A stretch of DNA of 64,000 nt. Source: Streptomyces sp. NBC_00691. Its GTDB lineage: Bacteria; Actinomycetota; Actinomycetes; Streptomycetales; Streptomycetaceae. The notes beneath the pieces were generated by a model. The model was not told where the DNA came from and did not search any database. It was given only the letters and a program-made list of their open reading frames with translations. Below, one piece after another: positions 8,875-15,385 of this stretch (within the stretch, counting starts at the first letter, position 1; each line of letters begins with the position of its first letter). Made by a program: the position numbers and the translations under genes. Where the stretch lies: contig NZ_CP109007.1 in NCBI RefSeq assembly GCF_036226665.1, positions 5,806,501 to 5,870,500 of the forward strand. Direction: 5' to 3'.

Positions 8875-10293
8875 ATGGCCCCAGTCGCCATGCGTCTCGC
8901 TGCACAATCTCTCTCCGACGCCCAGCCCGTCCCCTTCTGGCTGGAAGACCCCGGCAAGCCCGGCGCCCTGCCCGCCCTCACCGGCACCGAGAAGTGCGAT
9001 CTTCTCGTCGTCGGCGGCGGCTACAGCGGACTGTGGACCGCGCTCCTCGCCAAGGAGCGCGACCCCGCCCGGGATGTCGTACTGATCGAAGGCCGCGAGG
9101 TGGGCTGGGCCGCCTCGGGCCGCAACGGAGGCTTCTGCGCCGCCTCCCTCACCCACGGCTTCGGCAACGGGCTCGCCCGCTGGCCGGGCGAGCTGCCGAA
9201 GCTGGAGGAGCTCGGCGAGCGCAACCTCGACGGCATCGAGGAGGCGGTCGCCCGCTACTCCCTGGACTGCGACTTCGAGCGCACCGGCGAGATCGACGTC
9301 GCCACCGAGCCGTACCAGCTCGACGAACTCCACGAGATGTACGAGGAGATCGACCGGCTCGGCCTCGCCGACGGCCTCGAACTCCTCGACCGGGACGCCG
9401 TCCGGGCCGAGGTCGACTCGCCGACCTTCCTCGGCGGCCTCTGGGACCGCCGCGGCGTCGCCATGCTGAACCCCGCCAAGCTGGCCTGGGGCCTCAAGCG
9501 GGCCTGCCTCGACCTGGGTGTCCGCGTCTTCGAGAACACCCCGGGCCTCGACCTGGTCCCCGCCGGCGCCGGCATGGGCGTCCGCACCCCGTACGGCAAG
9601 GTCCTCGCCCGCCGGGTCGCGCTCGGCACCAACGTCTTCCCGTCGCTGGTCAAGCGCGTGCGCGCGTACACCGTCCCGGTCTACGACTACGCCCTGACGA
9701 CCGAGCCGCTCAGCCCCGAGCAGCTCGCCTCGATCGGCTGGAAGAACCGGCAGGGGCTCGGCGACTCCGCCAACCAGTTCCACTACTTCCGGATCACCGC
9801 CGACCACCGCATCCTCTGGGGCGGATACGACGCGATCTACCCCTTCGGCGGCAAGGTCAGCGCCGAGATGGACCACCGCCCGGAGACGTACCTCAAGCTC
9901 GCCGAGCACTTCTTCCGCTGCTTCCCGCAGCTGGAGGGGCTCCGCTTCAGTCACGCCTGGGGCGGCGCGATCGACACCTGCTCCCGCTTCTCGGCCTTCT
10001 TCGGTACGGCGTACCAGGGGAAGGTGGCGTACGCGGCCGGGTTCACCGGCCTCGGCGTCGGCGCCACCCGCTTCGGCGGCGACGTGATGCTCGACCTGCT
10101 GGCGGGGGAGCGGACCGAGCGCACCGAGCTGGAGATGGTCCGCCGCAAGCCGCTGCCGTTCCCGCCCGAGCCGATCGCCTGGGCCGGCATCGGCATCACC
10201 AAGTGGGCGATGGCGCGCGCGGACGAGAACGGCGGCCGCCGGAACCTGTGGCTCAAGACGATGGACCGGATGGGTCTCGGCTTCGACAGCTGA
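8875..10293 (+). CDS. FAD-dependent amine oxidase, gamma-glutamylputrescine oxidase type
   Basis: A 472-residue DAO-family flavoprotein. The FAD-binding Rossmann motif LLVVGGGYSGLWTALL lies near residue 45, followed by the acidic IEG at the end of the second strand and the GWAASGRNGGFC active-site loop typical of PuuB/OrdA-type oxidases. A late AGFTGLGVGATRFGG closes the flavin site. In this operon it most likely oxidises a (gamma-glutamyl) polyamine to the aldehyde used by the dehydrogenase at 3063. I chose the ATG at 8875 because AGGAG lies 9 bases upstream; the TTG three codons earlier sits directly on that site. It is the last gene of the operon. Confidence 0.87.
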   Translation: MAPVAMRLAAQSLSDAQPVPFWLEDPGKPGALPALTGTEKCDLLVVGGGYSGLWTALLAKERDPARDVVLIEGREVGWAASGRNGGFCAASLTHGFGNGLARWPGELPKLEELGERNLDGIEEAVARYSLDCDFERTGEIDVATEPYQLDELHEMYEEIDRLGLADGLELLDRDAVRAEVDSPTFLGGLWDRRGVAMLNPAKLAWGLKRACLDLGVRVFENTPGLDLVPAGAGMGVRTPYGKVLARRVALGTNVFPSLVKRVRAYTVPVYDYALTTEPLSPEQLASIGWKNRQGLGDSANQFHYFRITADHRILWGGYDAIYPFGGKVSAEMDHRPETYLKLAEHFFRCFPQLEGLRFSHAWGGAIDTCSRFSAFFGTAYQGKVAYAAGFTGLGVGATRFGGDVMLDLLAGERTERTELEMVRRKPLPFPPEPIAWAGIGITKWAMARADENGGRRNLWLKTMDRMGLGFDS

Positions 10294-10311
10294 GCCCTCA
10301 CGAGCCTTCCG

Positions 10312-10327
10312 TGTGACCCACATCACA
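10312..10327. promoter_or_regulatory. CRP-type palindrome
   Basis: TGTGA-N6-TCACA, a full match to the classical CRP core and to the looser GTG-N6-CAC motif reported for Streptomyces Crp. It lies 19 bp after the amine oxidase stop and about 90 bp before the start of the next gene. It could regulate that gene. Confidence 0.55.
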
Positions 10328-10417
10328 ACCGATGGGTAGCTGAAACCGCGTAAGAGCGGGCGCCCGAATCGCTCTCTCCGTACGGACACCGTGTCCACAC
10401 GGAAGGAGACCGTTGCG

Positions 10418-10888
10418 ATGACTGGTACGGGGGCCTCGGGCGCCAAGAGCGCGGTGGAGTGGCTGGTCTCGGTCGCGCCCGATCCCGACGCCTGCCGGTG
10501 GGAGTGGGAGCGCAACCCGCACGGGGTCGCGCTGCTGCCCGCCGGCAGGCGCTGGGACGTGCTGATCCTGCCCGCGGAGCTCGGCTACCCCACCCTCGAC
10601 ATCCTGGCCCGCCTGATGGGCCGCCCGGGGCCGGTCCTCGCCGACTTCGGCGACGCCCGGATGGGCTTCTTCGTCCCGCCGGGCACCGCGACCCGCTGGC
10701 TCGGCACCGGGGTGCGCGGCGCGGGCGCCGGGACCTGGATCGTGGTCCCGTACCCGGGCCGGGTGACCGGCGGGGTCCGCTGGCTGGTGGCGCCGGACGG
10801 CGCCGGCACCCTCACCGACGCCTCGCTCCTGGAGCTGGCGATGCACGAGGCGGCGGGGCAGATCGGCCGGGCGGACGGAGAGGCGTAG
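10418..10888 (+). CDS. conserved hypothetical, resembles a lone N-terminal PrimPol-like domain
   Basis: A 156-residue soluble protein without recognised catalytic motifs. The phrases WDVLILPAELG, GPVLADFGDARMGFFVPPGTA and a C-terminal helix (LTDASLLELAMHEAAGQ) resemble a Streptomyces family sometimes described as a minimal bifunctional primase/polymerase N-terminal domain. I see no clear metal-binding acidic pair, so a polymerase activity is not claimed. The ATG at 10418 has AAGGAG 9 bases upstream, which makes it preferable to the GTG at 10391. It is preceded by a CRP-type palindrome and followed by a hairpin, so it looks monocistronic. Confidence 0.7.
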   Translation: MTGTGASGAKSAVEWLVSVAPDPDACRWEWERNPHGVALLPAGRRWDVLILPAELGYPTLDILARLMGRPGPVLADFGDARMGFFVPPGTATRWLGTGVRGAGAGTWIVVPYPGRVTGGVRWLVAPDGAGTLTDASLLELAMHEAAGQIGRADGEA

Positions 10889-10896
10889 GCGGCGTG

Positions 10897-10936
10897 GTCC
10901 GTACGGTGGGCGGACCGGATCGTCCGCCGTGCGGAC
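10897..10936 (+). terminator. hairpin after the PrimPol-like gene
   Basis: Nested inverted repeats: inner arms GGCGGAC/GTCCGCC (loop of 6) and outer arms 10897-10904/10929-10936 with one mismatch. It starts 8 bp after the stop codon. No T-run follows. It is a probable terminator, insulating the chitinase promoter downstream. Confidence 0.55.
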
Positions 10937-10945
10937 GTCGGGGAC

Positions 10946-10981
10946 AGAGGTCTTGACCACTTGATTGGTCTGGACCATGCT
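10946..10981 (+). promoter_or_regulatory. chitinase promoter with two tandem DasR-type (dre) repeats
   Basis: Two direct repeats of the 12-bp chitinase-promoter element: AGGTCTTGACCA (10948-10959) and TGGTCTGGACCA (10966-10977), offset by 18 bp. Extended to 16 bp, the first matches 14 of 16 positions of the DasR consensus and the second 12 of 16. TTGACC (10953-10958), 17 bases, then CATGCT (10976-10981) can serve as -35 and -10, so both elements overlap the promoter. This predicts repression by the GlcNAc-responsive regulator DasR and induction by chitin breakdown products. Confidence 0.75.
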
Positions 10982-11024
10982 GTGGCGCGCTCCCACCCCG
11001 ATTCCCCCACCCCCGGAGGCAGTT

Positions 11025-12827
11025 GTGGACCGCGCCAGACCTCTCACCCTGCTCCTCGCGGGCGTCCTAGCCGCCGGAGGGCTCGCGGCGCTCGGGCCCG
11101 CCGCCCAGGCCGCCGACGCCGAACTCGCCCGCAACGGCGGCTTCGAGGCCGGCCTCGACGGCTGGACCTGCACCGCCGGCAGCGGCGCCGTCGTCTCCAC
11201 CCCTACCCACAGCGGTACGAAGGCGCTCCAGGCGACCCCCGCCGGCAGCGACAACGCCCGCTGCTCCCAGACCGTCACCGTGAAGCCCAACTCCGCCTAC
11301 GCGCTCAGCGGCTGGGTGCGCGGCAGCTACGTCTACCTCGGCGCCTCCGGTACGGGCACCACCGACGTCTCCACCTGGACGGGCTCCGCGCCCGACTGGC
11401 AGCGACTCGCCACCACGTTCACGACGGGCGCCTCGACGACCTCGGTCACGATCTACACCCACGGCTGGTACGGCACCCCCGCCTACCAGGCCGACGACCT
11501 CTCCCTCATCGGCCCCGGCGGCGACCCGGTGCAGCTCCCGGCAGCCCCCGCCGGCCTCGCGGCGGGCTCCCCGACCTCCACCACCGTGCCGCTGACCTGG
11601 TCCGCGGTCCCGGGCGCCACCTCGTACAACGTCTACCGGGGGACCACCAAGGTCCAGACGGTCAGCGGCACCTCGGCCACCGTCACCGGACTCACCGCCT
11701 CCACCGCCTACACCTTCCAGGTCAGCGCGGTGAACAGCGCGGGCGAGTCCCCGAAGTCGGCCACCGTGAGCGCGACGACGACCAGCGGCGGCAACCCGGG
11801 CAACCCCGGCCTGCCCGCGCACGCCCTCGTCGGCTACCTCCACGCCAGCTTCGCCAACGGCTCCGGCTACACCCGGATGGCCGACGTCCCCGCCTCCTGG
11901 GACGTCATCAACCTCGCCTTCGGCGAGCCGACCTCGGTGACCTCGGGCGACATCCGCTTCAGCCTGTGCCCGGCGACCGAGTGCCCGAACGTCGAGTCGG
12001 CCGCCGACTTCAAGGCGGCCATCAAGGCCAAGCAGGCCGCGGGCAAGAAGGTCCTGATCTCGATCGGCGGCCAGAACGGCCAGGTGCAGCTCGCCACCAC
12101 CGCCGCCCGCGACACGTTCGTCTCCTCCGTCTCGAAGATCATCGACGAGTACGGCCTCGACGGCCTCGACATCGACTTCGAGGGCCACTCGCTGTCCCTC
12201 CAGACCGGCGACACCGACTTCCGGAACCCGACCAGCCCGGTCATCGTCAACCTGATCCAGGCGGTCAAGACCCTCAAGGCCAAGTACGGCCAGAACTTCG
12301 TGCTGACCATGGCCCCGGAGACCTTCTTCGTCCAGCTCGGCTACCAGTACTACGGCTCCGGCCCCTGGGGCGGCCAGGACCCGCGCGCCGGCGCCTACCT
12401 GCCGGTCATCCACGCCCTGCGCGACGACCTCACCCTGCTGCACGTCCAGGACTACAACTCGGGCTCCATCATGGGCCTCGACAACCAGTACCACTCGATG
12501 GGCGGCGCGGACTTCCACATCGCGATGACCGACATGCTGCTCACCGGCTTCCCCGTCGCGGGCAACACCGACCGCGTCTTCCCCGCCCTCCGCCCCGAGC
12601 AGGTCGCGATCGGCCTCCCGGCCTCCACCCAGGCGGGCAACGGCCACACGTCCCCGGCCGAGGTGAACAAGGCCCTGGACTGCCTCACGAAGAAGACCAA
12701 CTGCGGCACCTACCAGACCCACGGCACCTGGCCGGCCCTGCGCGGCCTGATGACCTGGTCGATCAACTGGGACCGCTTCAACCAGTGGCAGTTCTCGAAC
12801 AACTTCGACGCGTACAACTGGAGCTGA
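11025..12827 (+). CDS. secreted family-18 chitinase with CBM and fibronectin type III domains
   Basis: A 600-residue exported chitinase. Order: signal peptide (about residues 1-29, ending AQA-ADA), a carbohydrate-binding beta-sandwich of the CBM4/9/16 kind (about 33-165, NGGFEAGLDGWT), a fibronectin type III domain (about 171-255), a Gly/Asn/Pro linker, and a GH18 catalytic barrel (about 264-600). The catalytic DxxDxDxE signature is intact in GLDGLDIDFEG near residue 380, and the proton donor Glu is present. It hydrolyses beta-1,4-GlcNAc links in chitin outside the cell. The GTG at 11025 has GGAGG 5 bases upstream; an earlier GTG would lie inside the operator. By position it corresponds to what I recall as chiB of S. 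coelicolor, which is not verified. Its last 50 bp overlap the convergent PAP2 gene. Confidence 0.93.
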   Translation: MDRARPLTLLLAGVLAAGGLAALGPAAQAADAELARNGGFEAGLDGWTCTAGSGAVVSTPTHSGTKALQATPAGSDNARCSQTVTVKPNSAYALSGWVRGSYVYLGASGTGTTDVSTWTGSAPDWQRLATTFTTGASTTSVTIYTHGWYGTPAYQADDLSLIGPGGDPVQLPAAPAGLAAGSPTSTTVPLTWSAVPGATSYNVYRGTTKVQTVSGTSATVTGLTASTAYTFQVSAVNSAGESPKSATVSATTTSGGNPGNPGLPAHALVGYLHASFANGSGYTRMADVPASWDVINLAFGEPTSVTSGDIRFSLCPATECPNVESAADFKAAIKAKQAAGKKVLISIGGQNGQVQLATTAARDTFVSSVSKIIDEYGLDGLDIDFEGHSLSLQTGDTDFRNPTSPVIVNLIQAVKTLKAKYGQNFVLTMAPETFFVQLGYQYYGSGPWGGQDPRAGAYLPVIHALRDDLTLLHVQDYNSGSIMGLDNQYHSMGGADFHIAMTDMLLTGFPVAGNTDRVFPALRPEQVAIGLPASTQAGNGHTSPAEVNKALDCLTKKTNCGTYQTHGTWPALRGLMTWSINWDRFNQWQFSNNFDAYNWS

Positions 12828-13527
12828 CCCCCAGGATCAGCACCGAGAGGAAGAGACTGGCCAGCACGTCCAGCGGCCAGTGGAAGCCCCGCAGCACCAG
12901 CCCGGTCCCCGTCGCCGCCGTCAGCACGGCGGCGACGGGGACCAACCGGTTCGAGACCAGGAAGGCCGCGCCGAAGTAGGCGACGGCGGCCGTGGCCGTA
13001 TGGCCCGAGGGGTAGTAGCCGTGCGCCCAGGGCTCCAGCGGGCCGGGGCGGGCCGTCCACTCCTTGAGCGGGATCACGAACAGGGGGACGGCGGCCATCG
13101 CGAGCCCCGCGTACAGGGCGGCGAGCCGGCGGCCGCGCCACACCGCGTACGCCATCGCGCAGGCGAGGACGGGGAGGGCGACGGTCATGCCACCGAGGTC
13201 GGAGGCGAGTTCGCTCAGAGGCCGGGGGACCGTGTCCACCAGGGCCCGGGACACCCGCTCGTCGAGCCTGGCCAAGGGGCCGTGGACGAGCACCTGCCAG
13301 GTCACGACGACGAGGGCGACGAGCGCCGAGAAGAGAGCCGGCCGCCCTGGAACAGGGGGGGTGGTTCCAGAGCGGCCGAGAGGATCGGATCGCCGCTCGC
13401 CCCGGGGGGTGTGGGGCGGGCGGCCGTCCGATCGGTGAGGAGTTCCGGAGCACGAGGCTCCAGGGGTGTGCGCGACGGCACGGTGTGGGCGGGGCTGGGG
13501 AGGCTCCGCCCGGGGTGTTTCTCTCAT
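12778..13527 (-). CDS. PAP2-family membrane phosphatase
   Basis: A 249-residue integral membrane protein of the PAP2 (phosphatidic acid phosphatase type 2) superfamily. The three active-site motifs are visible: KEWTARP, YYPSGHT and RGFHWPLDV with the catalytic His. About six hydrophobic spans cover residues 65-230. The long N-terminal tail is Pro/Arg-rich and probably cytoplasmic. The substrate is unknown; undecaprenyl or phosphatidyl phosphates are typical. I chose the ATG at 13527; the frame stays open further upstream and the ribosome-binding site is weak, so the start is uncertain. The C-terminal tail after the last span (SSSCTRRSCSRTATG) is encoded antisense to the chitinase 3' end. Confidence 0.8.
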   Translation of the reverse strand: MRETPRAEPPQPRPHRAVAHTPGASCSGTPHRSDGRPPHTPRGERRSDPLGRSGTTPPVPGRPALFSALVALVVVTWQVLVHGPLARLDERVSRALVDTVPRPLSELASDLGGMTVALPVLACAMAYAVWRGRRLAALYAGLAMAAVPLFVIPLKEWTARPGPLEPWAHGYYPSGHTATAAVAYFGAAFLVSNRLVPVAAVLTAATGTGLVLRGFHWPLDVLASLFLSVLILGVSSSCTRRSCSRTATG

Positions 13528-13649
13528 CTGCAGAAACCGTACGTCAGAGAAGAGGGGACCGACAGCGGGAAACGCGTCCCGCCATCGGCCCCCCACACAG
13601 TCTTCACACGGAGTGTCAGATCCGGGGCCGGATCCGAACGCGGGTCCGA

Positions 13650-13668
13650 CCCGGGACGAGGTCCCGGG
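13650..13668. terminator. short GC hairpin downstream of gabT
   Basis: CCCGGGAC-GAG-GTCCCGGG, an 8-bp perfect stem with a 3-base loop, about 95 bp past the gabT stop in the direction of gabT transcription. It is a plausible terminator. Confidence 0.4.
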
Positions 13669-13707
13669 CCCTGGCCCCGGTCCCTGGCCCCGGTCCCTGG
13701 TCCCGGT
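13669..13707 (+). repeat. three tandem 13-bp repeats
   Basis: Three head-to-tail copies of CCCTGGCCCCGGT; the third has one C-to-T change. They lie between gabT and the PAP2 gene, right beside the hairpin. This is a small minisatellite of unknown role, probably formed by replication slippage. Confidence 0.8.
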
Positions 13708-13762
13708 CCCCGAACGACTGTCCGGGCGGACCTGCCGTCGGATCCGCTGTCGGCTCCGACCG

Positions 13763-15097
13763 TCAGATCTGGGCGAACGCGTTCTCGATGACGTCGAGGC
13801 CCTCGTTCAGCAGGTCCTCGCCCATGACCAGCGGCGGCAGGAAGCGCAGCACGTTGCCGTAGGTGCCACAGGTCAGGACCAGCACGCCCTCGGCGTGGCA
13901 GGCCTTCGCCAGCGCGGCGGCGGCCTCCGCGTAGGGCTCCTTGGTGTCGCGGTCCTTGACCAGCTCGATGGCGATCATGGCGCCGCGGCCGCGGATGTCA
14001 CCGATGGCCGGGAACTTCTCCTGCATGGCGGTGAGGCGGGTCTTCATGACCTCCTCGATGCGCTGCGCCTTGGCGTTGAGGTCGAGCTCCTTCATCGTCT
14101 CGATGGAGCCCAGCGCGGCGGCGCAGGCCACCGGGTTGCCGCCGTAGGTGCCGCCCAGACCGCCGCCGTGGACGGAGTCCATGATCTCGGCGCGGCCGGT
14201 GACGGCGGCGAGCGGCAGACCGCCAGCGATGCCCTTGGCGGTGGTGATGAGGTCCGGGACGATCCCCTCGTCCTCGCAGGCGAACCACTGGCCGGTACGG
14301 CAGAAGCCGGACTGGATCTCGTCGGCGACGAAGACGATGCCGTTGTCGTTGGCGAACTTCACGATCGCCGGCAGGAAGCCCTTGGCCGGCTCGATGAAGC
14401 CGCCCTCGCCGAGGACCGGCTCGATGATGATCGCGGCGACGTTGTCGGCGCCGATCTGCTTCGTGATGTTGTCGATCGCCTGGGCGGCGGCCTCGGGGCC
14501 ACAGTTCTCCGGGCCGGTGGGCCAGCGGTAGCCGTAGGCCACCGGCACGCGGTAGACCTCGGGCGCGAACGGACCGAAGCCCTGCTTGTACGGCATGTTC
14601 TTCGAGGTCAGCGCCATCGTGAGGTTCGTACGGCCGTGGTAGCCGTGGTCGAAGACGACGACGGCCTGGCGCTTGGTGTACGAACGGGCGATCTTGACCG
14701 CGTTCTCGACGGCCTCGGCGCCCGAGTTGAACAGCGCGGACTTCTTGGCGTGGTCGCCCGGGGTCAGCTCGGCGAGCGCCTCACAGACCTCCACGTAGCC
14801 CTCGTACGGCGTCACCATGAAACAGGTGTGGGTGAAGTCCTGGAGCTGCGCGGAGGCGCGGCGCACGACGGCCTCGGCGGAGGCGCCGACCGAGGTCACG
14901 GCGATGCCGGAGCCGAAGTCGATCAGGCGGTTGCCGTCGACGTCCTCGATGATGCCGCCACCGGCCCGCTTGGTGAAGACGGGGAGCGTGGAGCCCACGC
15001 CACCGGCGACCGTGTCGAGACGGCGGGCCTGAAGCTCCTGCGACTTCGGACCGGGGATGGCGGTGACGATGCGCCGCTCCTGCGGGACAGCGTTCAT
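13763..15097 (-). CDS. gabT: 4-aminobutyrate aminotransferase
   Basis: A 444-residue class III PLP-dependent aminotransferase. It transfers the amino group of GABA to 2-oxoglutarate, giving succinate semialdehyde and glutamate. Seen: FNSGAEAVENAVKIAR, the YHGRTN loop, VADEIQSGFCRTG with the cofactor-contacting Asp, and the PLP lysine in TTAKGIAGGLP. The N-terminal IPGPKSQEL is typical of actinobacterial GabT. The ATG at 15097 has AGGAG about 7 bases upstream. It links the polyamine operon (GABA producer) with a succinate-semialdehyde-type dehydrogenase at 21167. It stands alone in its transcription unit. Confidence 0.93.
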   Translation of the reverse strand: MNAVPQERRIVTAIPGPKSQELQARRLDTVAGGVGSTLPVFTKRAGGGIIEDVDGNRLIDFGSGIAVTSVGASAEAVVRRASAQLQDFTHTCFMVTPYEGYVEVCEALAELTPGDHAKKSALFNSGAEAVENAVKIARSYTKRQAVVVFDHGYHGRTNLTMALTSKNMPYKQGFGPFAPEVYRVPVAYGYRWPTGPENCGPEAAAQAIDNITKQIGADNVAAIIIEPVLGEGGFIEPAKGFLPAIVKFANDNGIVFVADEIQSGFCRTGQWFACEDEGIVPDLITTAKGIAGGLPLAAVTGRAEIMDSVHGGGLGGTYGGNPVACAAALGSIETMKELDLNAKAQRIEEVMKTRLTAMQEKFPAIGDIRGRGAMIAIELVKDRDTKEPYAEAAAALAKACHAEGVLVLTCGTYGNVLRFLPPLVMGEDLLNEGLDVIENAFAQI

Positions 15098-15221
15098 GCG
15101 GGGCTCCTGGGGGTGTTCTGGACGCACTTGCGGGTTTCCTCCGCAGGCTAGGCGCGGGGGAGGGGCGGGGGCATGCGCCGATCGGGAGTGGTGGGGGGTG
15201 TGTCGTTGTCCGGGATGGACA

Positions 15222-15240
15222 GGGCGGGGGTGGGGGTGGG
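15222..15240 (+). other. potential G-quadruplex with 1-base loops
   Basis: Four G-runs (GGG, GGGGG, GGGGG, GGG) separated by single bases, inside the 288-bp gap between the divergent gabT and VirD4-like genes. The rest of the gap holds further G-runs (around 15160-15200) and no coding sequence that I recognise. It would lie on the non-template strand for the rightward gene. Confidence 0.6.
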
Positions 15241-15385
15241 CCGCGGCCGGGGCTCGGGGGAGACGGGTGACTCGGGCCTGGGTATCAGCCGTACGGGTGG
15301 TCGAATCCCCTCCCGGGAGCTCCGGGCCCACTAGATTGACGGTGGCACAGACGCGGCGACCTGGCTGTTCAGGGGGCAGGGGTTC

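Noticed and set aside
13528..13762. A further gene between PAP2 and gabT.
   Set aside because: The region is repetitive, with a hairpin and minisatellite, and no frame has a start with a ribosome-binding site.
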